Below are positions 1 to 8,167 of a stretch of 64,000 nucleotides of DNA, one piece after another. The stretch is from positions 5,518,001 through 5,582,000 of the forward strand of contig JADJXK010000002.1 of the NCBI GenBank assembly GCA_016710325.1, written 5' to 3'. This DNA is from Candidatus Leptofilum proximum. Its GTDB lineage: Bacteria > Chloroflexota > Anaerolineae > Promineifilales > Promineifilaceae. The notes under the pieces are model-generated. The model did not search any database. It saw only the letters and a list, made by a program, of their open reading frames with translations, and was not told the origin of the DNA. Numbering within the stretch: the stretch's first letter is position 1; the number at the start of each line of letters is the position of its first letter. The position numbers and the translations under genes were made by a program.

Positions 1-2
1 TC

Positions 3-296
3 CACTGCGAGGAAAGCGAAAACCGGGAAAATCGGCCGTGCAGCGAGGTGGATACGCTTATCCGGCAGGCGTCACAAACGGTTGATCCGGCGGAACGGCA
101 GGCGATTTACCGGCAGGTAGAAACGCTGCTGTTTGGCGATGAGGGTATTGCGCCAATTGCCCCGCTTTACCTGCGTGCCGACACGCTTTTGGTGCAAAAC
201 TGGGTTACCTTCCAACCGGCTGTTTTTGGTGGTGAGCAGTACGACAGCTACACGATTGAAGTAGATCGCAAGGAGCTGGAACGGAGCCGGGGATGA
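3..296 (+). CDS. ABC transporter substrate-binding protein, family 5, C-terminal end (partial)
   Basis: The reading frame is already open at the window edge (frame of position 3) and runs to a TGA at 294-296, so only the last ~97 residues are visible. The segment with an 'AIYRQVETLLF' helix followed by 'GIAPIAPLYLRADTLLV' matches the C-terminal lobe of extracytoplasmic solute-binding proteins of the oligopeptide/dipeptide (OppA/DppA, SBP_bac_5) family, which deliver peptides or other solutes to an ABC permease outside the membrane. Its stop overlaps the rsmG start by four bases (ATGA), suggesting translational coupling. The substrate cannot be judged from this fragment. Confidence 0.75.
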   Translation, partial: HCEESENRENRPCSEVDTLIRQASQTVDPAERQAIYRQVETLLFGDEGIAPIAPLYLRADTLLVQNWVTFQPAVFGGEQYDSYTIEVDRKELERSRG

Positions 297-1015
297 CGGA
301 TTCAGATTGGGTTCAGTTTGGTCAGGAGGCTGAAGCATTGGGCACACCTTTACAGCCGGAGCAGATTGCCCAGTTCCGGCAGTATGAAGCGCTGCTGTTA
401 GATTGGAATGAGCGGATGAATTTAACGGCCGTTCGCCAACCCGCTGATATTCGCCTTCGTCACTTCCTGGATTCGTTGAGCTGTGTGCAGGTAATGGGGG
501 AGTTGAACGGCCGCTCCCTCATCGACGTGGGCACCGGGGCCGGATTTCCCGGGCTGCCGCTCAAAATTTTGTTCCCCCAGCTGCGGCTGACCCTGGTAGA
601 AAGCGTGACCAAAAAAGGACAGTTCCTCCAGGCCGTGGTGGATGAATTGGGCTTAGATCATGTGACCATCCTGGCCGAGCGCGCCGAGGCGTTGGGCCAA
701 CAGCCGCAGCATCGCCAGCAGTATGATTGGGCAGTGGCCCGCGCCGTAGCCGAGCTGCGCGTGCTGGTGGAGTATTTACTGCCGCTGTGTCGCGTCGGCG
801 GCCAGATGCTGGCCCAAAAAGGGGAAGGCGTTCACGCAGAAGTGGAATCCGCCCGGAGCGCCATTGCCCTGTTGGGTGGAGCTGAGCCAAAACTGGCCAG
901 TGTAACACTACCTGGCCGGGAACAGCTGCACTTTTTTGTGACTATTTTGAAGGTGGGGGAGACACCGGCAGCTTATCCGCGTCGGGTGGGGGTGCCGGGG
1001 AAACGGCCGTTATAG
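293..1015 (+). CDS. rsmG: 16S rRNA (guanine-527 N7)-methyltransferase RsmG (GidB)
   Basis: 240 residues, the usual length for RsmG. The SAM-binding motif 'LIDVGTGAGFPGLPLKI' lies near residues 67-83 and is diagnostic for the family; 'LNWNERMNLTAV'-like sequence upstream ('LLLDWNERMNLTAV') is the conserved N-terminal signature. The enzyme methylates N7 of G527 in 16S rRNA using S-adenosylmethionine; loss confers low-level streptomycin resistance in known bacteria. The ATG overlaps the stop of the upstream binding-protein gene (ATGA), an odd operon partner since RsmG usually sits with parA/parB or mnmG. Its stop is five bases from the converging regulator gene. Confidence 0.95.
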   Translation: MTDSDWVQFGQEAEALGTPLQPEQIAQFRQYEALLLDWNERMNLTAVRQPADIRLRHFLDSLSCVQVMGELNGRSLIDVGTGAGFPGLPLKILFPQLRLTLVESVTKKGQFLQAVVDELGLDHVTILAERAEALGQQPQHRQQYDWAVARAVAELRVLVEYLLPLCRVGGQMLAQKGEGVHAEVESARSAIALLGGAEPKLASVTLPGREQLHFFVTILKVGETPAAYPRRVGVPGKRPL

Positions 1016-1019
1016 CTCA

Positions 1020-2984
1020 CTACTCGTAGCGCATATGGTCGAGGGGAACCTGGATCTTGTAGAGGTGTTCCGGTTCATCTTTGCCCCGAATTTCCACTTC
1101 ACCCATCGATTCGAACTGACTGGCCTGCAGCAGCGGGCTTGAGTCCACGCCCAGGTTTTTGTAAACACTTTCCGAGATCACAATTTGGCCGTCGGCGGCG
1201 ATGTCTACCAGGCGATGGGCAGTGTTGACCGCATCACCTACCATGCGGAAGGTCATACGGGTTTCGGCGCCCACGTTGCCCACAATGACGTTGCCCTGGT
1301 CGATGCCAATGCCCATGCCAAAGCTGGAGCTGAGTCCTTCGAACAGCTCCAGGCGCAGGGCGTTAAAGCGTTGGTGCATGGCAACGGCCGTTTCCACCGC
1401 CCGGCTAGAGGCATCGGCCTGATCAAACGGGGCATTAAACGCCACCAGGATTTCATCACCCGTCAGTTCAAAAATAGTCCCGTCAAACTTGTAAACTACC
1501 TCTGTCATTTGGGTAAAGAAGCGGTTCAGGCGGGCAATCACCTCGTTGGGTTCAACCAGGCGGATAAAGCGGGTTGAACTGCGCAAATCGGCAAACATCA
1601 CCACGGCATGACGCCGCTCGCGCCGGGCCATCAGCCCAGGTTCGTCAGAGAGTACGTAATCCACCAGGCTGGGACCCATGTAGCGTGAGAACGTTTCTTT
1701 GATTTCCTGCTTTTTACGGATTTCTGCGGCCAGGCGAAACTCTTCAATGCGCTTGAGTTCGGTGATGTCTTGCAAAACGGCCGCATACCCCACCCCTTGA
1801 ATCGGCGAGACGCTGGTGAACAACGTGTTGCCATTTTCCAGGTTGATTTCCTGTGCGCTGGACTGGCTGCTGCCGTTGCTGTAGACCGCCAGCAAAACGC
1901 TGAGCGGCTTGACGTCCCCCAGGAACTTCCCGGTGACCTCTTCAGCCTTCAAATTAAACAACCGCTCGGCTGCCTGGTTGAACAGTGAAATGTTCCACGA
2001 TTCGTCGGTGGTGACGATGGCGTCGGTGGACTGGGCCAGAATGGCTTCCAGCTTGCGCCGCTCCTCGCTGATTTCGGTGAATAGGTGGGCATTGGCAATG
2101 GCCGTGGAGACCGTGCTGCCCAGGGCTATCAGTAGCTCGCGGTGCTCGTCGGTAAAGTAGCCGACATCAGGGTGGTTCAGGATGAGAATACCCACCATGC
2201 GGTCTGAACCAATCAACGGCACGCCAATGGCCGAGCCTGTTTCGCCTTCGTCGTCGGGCAGGGTTACCCAGCGGTCGTCCTGGCGAATGTCGTGGATGAT
2301 TTCGGTGCGCTTGTGGGTCACCAGCCAGCCGCCCAGGCCGCGGGTCATTACTTCTTGTGTCACCCGGTCGCTAATTTCCAACGGGGAGCCAGCCCGGATG
2401 ATGAACTTGTGGTACACCTGCCCCTGCTCGTTGAGCAGCATGATGTTGCCCTTGGTGGCGCCTACGGCCGCTTGCGTCTGAGCAATGATGGCCGACATCA
2501 TCGATTCCAAATCCAGCTGGGTGCTGACGGCGCGGCTGATGTTGTACAGCAGCTGTAGGCGGTGCCGTTCTTCTTCCAGGTTGGTGCGGGCTCGTTTGAG
2601 CTGGATGAGGGTACGGACACGCACCAGCAGCTCTTCACGAATGTGGGGGCGCGAGAGGAACTCATCGGCGCCCGCTTTTTTGCCTTCGATGCGGGATTCC
2701 ACCTTGCTCAGGGCCGTAATCATGATGATGGGGATAAGGTGGGTGGCGTGATCTTCCTTGAGGATCTTGCACACCTCAAAGCCGTTGATGTCGGGCATCA
2801 TTACGTCGAGGAGGATGAGGTCAGGATCGTGTTCTCGGGCCATGGCGATGCCATCCTGCCCGCCGCTGGCTTCCAGGATGAGGTGACCATCCAGCCGAAG
2901 TTGGGAGGAGAGCAACAACCGGTTTTCACGCATGTCGTCGATAATGAGCACAACGGAAGAATCTTTGGTGGTGGAATGATTCAC
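1020..2984 (-). CDS. Response regulator with GAF, PAS and class III nucleotide cyclase domains
   Basis: 654 residues starting with GTG. Order: receiver (about 10-125, phospho-acceptor Asp60 in 'LILLDVMMPD'), GAF (about 150-300), PAS (about 305-410), linker helix, class III cyclase (about 455-630). The cyclase has both metal Asp positions ('FADLRSST' and 'TGDE') and the Asn/Arg of the transition-state motif ('VNTAHRL'). The base-selecting positions are unusual: the Lys typical of adenylate cyclases is Glu ('FELTGDE') and the Asp/Thr position before 'VGDAVN' is Arg, so the nucleotide used, or activity itself, is uncertain. The receiver's conserved Lys is Arg ('LSRP'). No ribosome site is obvious before the GTG, so the start is moderately sure. 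Cytoplasmic; no cognate kinase nearby. Confidence 0.85.
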   Translation of the reverse strand: MNHSTTKDSSVVLIIDDMRENRLLLSSQLRLDGHLILEASGGQDGIAMAREHDPDLILLDVMMPDINGFEVCKILKEDHATHLIPIIMITALSKVESRIEGKKAGADEFLSRPHIREELLVRVRTLIQLKRARTNLEEERHRLQLLYNISRAVSTQLDLESMMSAIIAQTQAAVGATKGNIMLLNEQGQVYHKFIIRAGSPLEISDRVTQEVMTRGLGGWLVTHKRTEIIHDIRQDDRWVTLPDDEGETGSAIGVPLIGSDRMVGILILNHPDVGYFTDEHRELLIALGSTVSTAIANAHLFTEISEERRKLEAILAQSTDAIVTTDESWNISLFNQAAERLFNLKAEEVTGKFLGDVKPLSVLLAVYSNGSSQSSAQEINLENGNTLFTSVSPIQGVGYAAVLQDITELKRIEEFRLAAEIRKKQEIKETFSRYMGPSLVDYVLSDEPGLMARRERRHAVVMFADLRSSTRFIRLVEPNEVIARLNRFFTQMTEVVYKFDGTIFELTGDEILVAFNAPFDQADASSRAVETAVAMHQRFNALRLELFEGLSSSFGMGIGIDQGNVIVGNVGAETRMTFRMVGDAVNTAHRLVDIAADGQIVISESVYKNLGVDSSPLLQASQFESMGEVEIRGKDEPEHLYKIQVPLDHMRYE

Positions 2985-3045
2985 AATACTGTTTACTCAA
3001 TCAAGTGGCAATCCTAGTTAGGAGGGGAATGCCGTGTTTCATTGG

Positions 3046-4281
3046 TTACGTTACATTGATACGGCCGTTTTCAACTGCCATGCGGGTGGCTTGCTGCAAG
3101 AACTGGTCGGTAAACATGCCTGGGTCCGTTGCTGTCAAAATGGTCTGTGAAGCCTGGCTAACATAGCTGAGTAAGGCAGCTCGTCGACGTTCGTCTAATT
3201 CTGCCACTACTTCATCTAATAGCAAAACAGGTCGTTCACCGGTGACGGCCGTCATCCAGTTAATTTCACCCATTTTCAAGGCCAGGATGGCGGTGCGCTG
3301 TTGGCCACGTGAACCAAAGCTGCCCAGGGAACGGCCGTTCAATTGAAAAGACCAATCATCGCGATGGGGGCCAACTGTGGTGGCTCCTCGCGCGATGTCT
3401 GTTGCTAATGTTTCCTGTAACAGTCTAGCAAAACGATCTGAAACAATTTCTGACTGTCCCTGATGACTTTCCAGCCATTCGCTGGCCGCTTCTGGATGCT
3501 GCTCGCCAGGCGATGTTAGACGGGATTTTTTGGCGCTCAACCGGGGTAAATACAACAGCCGGATGGATTCGCGCCCCTCTGTTAACGATTCGTAATGAAT
3601 GCGCTGCGTTTCGCGGCTGAGGTTGGCCAAAAATTTGGCCCGCCGCAGGAAAATTGTGCTGCCTAAATCTACCAGCTTGTCGGTGTAGATGGGCAAAATA
3701 TCTCGGCCTGGCTGACCTTCGGCCATCTGCCGCAGGACCGCGTTGCGCTGTTCAAGTACCTTATTGTAATTGGAGAGCGTGCGGCAGTAAACAGGATCAA
3801 TCTGACACAACGTAATGTCCATGTAACGCCGCCGGTTGGCGGGCGCACCGGTGAGCATCTGCACATCTTCCGGTAGGAAGAGCACCACACGCACTGCCCC
3901 CAGCAGGTCCATCAGCCGCACCTTGCGCCGGTCCAGCAGCGCTTCGCGGCGAAAGCTAAAGTTGCGCTGACGCGAGGCGGTTGGTTTTTGTTCTTGAATG
4001 AGCCGCATTTCCACCTGGCGGCTTTGCTGGGCGGTGACCACGTTGGCCACAAGCCGTCCCACCACGATGGGCTCCTCACTCTGGGTAGCGTTCCAGTTCA
4101 GCAGCTGGGCGTCATTATCGGCATGGGGCGAGCGGGTGGTGGCCAGGTAGTAGATCGCTTCCAGGAGGTTGGTTTTGCCCTGGGCGTTGTGGCCATAGAG
4201 GAGGGTAGGCCCTGGAGAGAGGGAAAGTTCCAGACGGCCGTAATTTCTAAAATTAGTCAAGGAGAGGTGGGTGATATGCAT
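3046..4281 (-). CDS. recF: DNA replication and repair protein RecF
   Basis: 411 residues. The opening 'LSLTNFRNYGRLEL', Walker A 'GHNAQGKTN' (about residues 30-38), ABC-type signature region ('GSFGSRGQQRTA') and Walker B 'VLLLDEVVAELD' near the end are typical of RecF, an SMC-like ATPase that loads RecA on gapped DNA through RecOR. Length is slightly above the usual 360-380 because of an insertion around residues 250-275. It is transcribed leftward, away from the sppA-like gene, with about 250 bp between them that must carry both promoters. It is not next to dnaA/dnaN/gyrB, its common place in other phyla. Confidence 0.95.
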   Translation of the reverse strand: MHITHLSLTNFRNYGRLELSLSPGPTLLYGHNAQGKTNLLEAIYYLATTRSPHADNDAQLLNWNATQSEEPIVVGRLVANVVTAQQSRQVEMRLIQEQKPTASRQRNFSFRREALLDRRKVRLMDLLGAVRVVLFLPEDVQMLTGAPANRRRYMDITLCQIDPVYCRTLSNYNKVLEQRNAVLRQMAEGQPGRDILPIYTDKLVDLGSTIFLRRAKFLANLSRETQRIHYESLTEGRESIRLLYLPRLSAKKSRLTSPGEQHPEAASEWLESHQGQSEIVSDRFARLLQETLATDIARGATTVGPHRDDWSFQLNGRSLGSFGSRGQQRTAILALKMGEINWMTAVTGERPVLLLDEVVAELDERRRAALLSYVSQASQTILTATDPGMFTDQFLQQATRMAVENGRINVT

Positions 4282-4528
4282 GAATCTTCGCTAGTGCCAG
4301 TACCGGGTGGTGGAATTTGTGCCATTTTAGCATAGTGCCTCTTCAAGTCATAAAACCAATAACCGGGTATAGGCGTCATCTTACGTGTTGCCATGCCTAT
4401 CTCTCCATGTTATCCTACTGCGGCATCACCGGAAAACGGCCGCATCAACAAGGGTTTTATCCAGCCGTAGACCGGATTTTACCGGAGCTTGCCATTAAGG
4501 TTATGCGTGTCAGCAAAAGGAGTTGGGT

Positions 4529-5407
4529 ATGGTGCAAAACGATGGTGACGGCCGTTCCCCGCTGCGCTTGATTCTCCTGTTTTTGATTGTGATTGCCTTG
4601 CCTCTGGCGTTGGGCCTTTACCTGGCCCCACGTATTGTGCCAACACCCAAAATTGGGGTGATTCGTCTCAATTACGAAATCTCTAATGCCACCGCCTTTG
4701 AGTTTCGCGAACAGCTATTGTACGCTCGCAACGATCCGGCCATTGAGGCCGTGGTGATTGTCATCAACAGCCCTGGCGGCACGGCGTCTGACAGTGAAGA
4801 TTTGTACATGGACGTGCTGGCAGCGCGCCAGGAGCTGCCCGTGGTGGCCACGGTTGACTTTTTGGCGGCCAGCGGTGCCTACTACATCGCCGCGGCCACG
4901 GATGCCATTTACGCCAAGCCCGGCTCGGCCATTGGCAGCATTGGCGTCATTAGCTCCCTGCCGGATACCCCGTTTCTAGAAGAGGACATACTGACTACCG
5001 GTCCGTACAAATCGTTTGGCGGCACGCAAGATGGCTTTGTGCGCCGCGCCGAGACGCTGAAGTTTGCCTTTTTGCAGGCCGTGGCCAATGGGCGAGACGG
5101 CCGTCTCAAGGCCGACCTCGATGTGCTGTCCCGCGCCGAAATTTTTGACGGTGTGCGCGCCCTGGAGTTGGGCCTGATCGACGGCATCATTTCTACCAGC
5201 GAGGCGTTTGACAAAGCGGCCGAACTGGCGGGAGTGCGCGATTATGAAATCGTCGAGCTGTACCCGCTCACCTTTGGCGAAGATGGCCCGGTGGCTTTTG
5301 GCACCTACCAGGTTCCGGCCATCGACCAGGAAAAATTGTGGGCTTCGCCCGTCGATTTGCCGCCCGGCCTGTACTATCTTTACACGGAAATGCCTGCTAA
5401 CCGGTAA
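4529..5407 (+). CDS. sppA: S49 family signal peptide peptidase (SppA-like)
   Basis: 292 residues from the ATG at 4529, chosen over an in-frame TTG at 4523 because AGGAG at 4518-4522 is well spaced only for the ATG. One N-terminal membrane segment (about residues 12-32) is followed by the S49 fold: 'VIVINSPGGTASDSE', the nucleophile Ser115 in 'AASGAYYIA', and a Lys161 in 'GPYKSFGG' that matches the general base of the Bacillus-type Ser/Lys dyad. The family degrades cleaved signal peptides in or at the membrane. Only 18 bp separate it from the downstream exported protein, so the two are probably co-transcribed. Confidence 0.85.
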   Translation: MVQNDGDGRSPLRLILLFLIVIALPLALGLYLAPRIVPTPKIGVIRLNYEISNATAFEFREQLLYARNDPAIEAVVIVINSPGGTASDSEDLYMDVLAARQELPVVATVDFLAASGAYYIAAATDAIYAKPGSAIGSIGVISSLPDTPFLEEDILTTGPYKSFGGTQDGFVRRAETLKFAFLQAVANGRDGRLKADLDVLSRAEIFDGVRALELGLIDGIISTSEAFDKAAELAGVRDYEIVELYPLTFGEDGPVAFGTYQVPAIDQEKLWASPVDLPPGLYYLYTEMPANR

Positions 5408-5425
5408 AATCAATAGGAATTTACT

Positions 5426-8113
5426 ATGCGCCGAGGTTTAATTTTTCTCCTTATTTTTGTCTTTTTGCTGACTGCGCCAACGGCCGTTCGCTACTTGCAG
5501 CATTACCGGTTAGGTGGCGGCGACAGAACCATCCCCGCCACCGGTGAGGTTTATGCCGTGGTGGAAAGCGTAGCCACACCGCGCGCCGCCGCGTTTGTGG
5601 ACGAACCAGAAATGTTTGGCGGCATGGTGCTGCTGGACCAGTCCCACGATAATGCCTTTACCCTGGATGAGATTAGTTATTTGGACGGCCGTTTAGCCGC
5701 CCGCGGTGTTGAAGTGGTTTCCTACACCGGGGGCGACCTGGCCACCGCGTTGCGCGCCGCCAACGCCTTTGTGGTCATCACGCCGCTCCAGCCGTTTTCT
5801 ACGGCCGAGGTGCGGGCGGTGGAGAACTTTGTCCGGCGCGGTGGCAATCTGCTGATGCTGGGCGATCCCACCCGCTACAGCGTGGTCGTGGAAGAAGATC
5901 TGTTCACCTTCAACGTTTTTGTGGAAACAGACAAAATCCCGCTCAACAGCCTGGCCAACAGCTTCGACATCATCTTCAACGGCGACTACCTCTACAACAC
6001 GCGGCAAAACGAAGGCAACTTCCGCAATATCGTTTTGAACGAGGAAAGTTTTACCAGCAGTCCGCTGACGGCCGATCTGGAAAGTGTGGTGTTTTATGGG
6101 TCACACTCGCTCCAGGTTGGTTCCCGGGCCGATGTGCTGCTGACCGGCGATGACAACACCTGGTCTTCGGCCACGGACCGGCCGGGTGGGCTGTTCTTGG
6201 CGGCAACGGCCGTAAACAACAACGTGCTTGCCATTGGCGACATCCAGTTTTTGATGGAGCCGTATTACACGGTGATGGATAATGCCCGGTTTATTACCCA
6301 AATTGCCGATTTCCTGGCTTCGCCCATCGAGCGTGACTTTTCCGTGGCCGATTTCCCCTACTTCTTCGCTGAGGATGTCGATCTCGTCTACACCGGCGGG
6401 CCGCAGCTTGGCCCCAACGCCTTCGACGAAATCATCACCCTGCAGGCCAGCCTGCGTGAGGCCGAAAAGGAACTCAGCCTGACCACGGTTGAGGCCCAAA
6501 GTGGCGATGCCATCTACCTGGGGCTGTACAACCAGGCCGAAGACGTGGCCGACATGCTGGCCGGTGCAGGCATTACGCTGACCATCGATCCGGCAATTTT
6601 GACCGGGGTAGAAACGGCCGCTCTCGATGAAGCTGAAGATGGCGACCCGAAAGAAACGGCCGTTGAAGAAGAAGTTCCCGCTGAAGAAGACACGGCCGAA
6701 ACAGAAGAACCAGCTGCTGAAGAGTCCTTCCTGCGCCTCATTCAGTCCGAGCTGGGCAGCGTGCAAATGTCGGGCACAGCGCTGATTTTGCTGGATGAGG
6801 GGGCAAACGGCCGTCGCCTGGTGGTGCTGGCCGCCAGCCACGAAGGGTTGGAAAACACCATCAATCGTCTGTTGGACCTCATCCCGCTGGACGCTGACTA
6901 CGCCCTGGCCGACTGCCTGCTGCAAGACAACCTGGCCCTATGCCCCACCAATGTAAACAATGAAGAAGTTGAGGCGGAACTGCTGACCGGTGGTGATCTG
7001 GCCAAGGATGAAGATGAAGCAGCCGATGAGGAAGAGGAAGAGGACGAGGGCGCTACGGATGAGGAAGACGACGATGAGCCCGAAGAACCCCCCGGCGAAG
7101 AAATTGACGCCACCGACCAGGGCAGCATCGGCCTGGGTGACACCGTGGAAGGTGCCCTGCCCGAAGGTGAAGCCTACAGCTGGACGTTTAGCGATGGCCC
7201 CGCCGTGATCGATATTACCGTGGAAAGCGGCGATGATCTGGATGCCATCTTGCAGCTGTTTGATGCCGACAATAACCTGATTACCTCGGCTGATTCCGGC
7301 TTTACCGGCGATGATGAAACCATCGTCGGCGCCGACATTCCCGACGAGGATGAGTACACCATCGTGCTGAAGGATTTCTACGACGACGGCGGCGAATTTG
7401 TCCTCACCGTCACCGAATCCGACGAGGCGCCTGCCGATGAGGAGGGTGACGAGGAAGGGGACAGCGGCAGCGAAGACGTGACCATCTTTTTGTTCATTGA
7501 CGACGATGGGGACCCAATTGGCGATGGTTTTACCAGCCAGGCTGAACTGGAAGCGCTGCTGGCCGATGACTACACTGTGGAGACCTGGGTTACCAGCGAA
7601 GATGGTCCTTTGGCAGCCGATGCCCTGGAAACGGCCGATTTGCTCATCTGGGACTCGGGCGACTACCTGAATCCTGACGGCTTTTTGGATGAAGATTCCT
7701 TTATCGTCTTTGAGTACATCGACTCGGGACGGCCGCTTCTGTTGATGGGTTCCTCGCTCACCCTGTTTGGCGACATTGGCCTGACCGCCCTGTCTGACCT
7801 GGAGTTTGTTGGTGAGGACGAAGTGCTGCTGGAAGGTTTTGAGGCAGGCCAGGTGTTGACGCTGGATGACACCTATGAGGTCGTCTTTGCCGATTTCCTG
7901 ATAGAAGACCTGGAGCCTGGGTCCGTGGCGTTTTTGCTGCAGGGACCGGAAAGCGAAGGCGCGGGCAATGTCGTTGGCCTGGCCTCCACCGATGAGTTCA
8001 ACAACGACCAGCAGTCGGTGTTTTTGCTGATGCCTTTTTCGGTCTTGCCAGAAGATGTGCAGGCCCAGCTGCTCACCAACATGCTGGCCTGGCTGGGCTT
8101 TAGTGCTCCCTAA
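5426..8113 (+). CDS. Large exported protein with DUF4350/GATase-like and PPC domains
   Basis: 895 residues with an N-terminal hydrophobic segment (residues 5-20) that acts as a signal or anchor. Residues about 45-300 resemble DUF4350/glutamine-amidotransferase-like Rossmann modules ('VVITPLQPFSTAEVRAVENFV' region followed by 'GGNLLMLGDPTR'). A very acidic Glu/Asp linker (about 500-560) leads to a pre-peptidase C-terminal (PPC) beta-sandwich (about 565-675), another acidic linker, and a second Rossmann-like module at the C-terminus (about 685-890). No catalytic motif is recognised. It follows the S49 peptidase by 18 bp, suggesting a joint envelope function. The function is unknown; the domain calls rest on pattern recognition. 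Confidence 0.7.
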   Translation: MRRGLIFLLIFVFLLTAPTAVRYLQHYRLGGGDRTIPATGEVYAVVESVATPRAAAFVDEPEMFGGMVLLDQSHDNAFTLDEISYLDGRLAARGVEVVSYTGGDLATALRAANAFVVITPLQPFSTAEVRAVENFVRRGGNLLMLGDPTRYSVVVEEDLFTFNVFVETDKIPLNSLANSFDIIFNGDYLYNTRQNEGNFRNIVLNEESFTSSPLTADLESVVFYGSHSLQVGSRADVLLTGDDNTWSSATDRPGGLFLAATAVNNNVLAIGDIQFLMEPYYTVMDNARFITQIADFLASPIERDFSVADFPYFFAEDVDLVYTGGPQLGPNAFDEIITLQASLREAEKELSLTTVEAQSGDAIYLGLYNQAEDVADMLAGAGITLTIDPAILTGVETAALDEAEDGDPKETAVEEEVPAEEDTAETEEPAAEESFLRLIQSELGSVQMSGTALILLDEGANGRRLVVLAASHEGLENTINRLLDLIPLDADYALADCLLQDNLALCPTNVNNEEVEAELLTGGDLAKDEDEAADEEEEEDEGATDEEDDDEPEEPPGEEIDATDQGSIGLGDTVEGALPEGEAYSWTFSDGPAVIDITVESGDDLDAILQLFDADNNLITSADSGFTGDDETIVGADIPDEDEYTIVLKDFYDDGGEFVLTVTESDEAPADEEGDEEGDSGSEDVTIFLFIDDDGDPIGDGFTSQAELEALLADDYTVETWVTSEDGPLAADALETADLLIWDSGDYLNPDGFLDEDSFIVFEYIDSGRPLLLMGSSLTLFGDIGLTALSDLEFVGEDEVLLEGFEAGQVLTLDDTYEVVFADFLIEDLEPGSVAFLLQGPESEGAGNVVGLASTDEFNNDQQSVFLLMPFSVLPEDVQAQLLTNMLAWLGFSAP

Positions 8114-8130
8114 CCGTTTAAAGATTCTGG

Positions 8131-8159
8131 TTGGTTCTGCTGCATTGAGTGGATAGAAT
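8131..8159 (+). promoter_or_regulatory. Candidate sigma-70 promoter of the sulfatase-fold gene
   Basis: TTGGTT (8131-8136) and TAGAAT (8154-8159) are separated by 17 bp. The -10 box ends only eight bases before the ATG at 8168 and there is no Shine-Dalgarno-like sequence between them, so the transcript could be nearly leaderless. Inferred from sequence only. Confidence 0.4.
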
Positions 8160-8167
8160 AGAACACT

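Noticed and set aside
4317..4571. Open frame of 84 codons upstream of the S49 peptidase gene
   Set aside because: No recognisable protein pattern, overlaps the start of the sppA-like gene in another frame and lies in the divergent promoter region.
6101..6925. Long antisense frames inside the large exported protein gene (also 6938-8416)
   Set aside because: They mirror the acidic low-complexity coding strand; translated sequences show no domain and the sense strand has clear domains.
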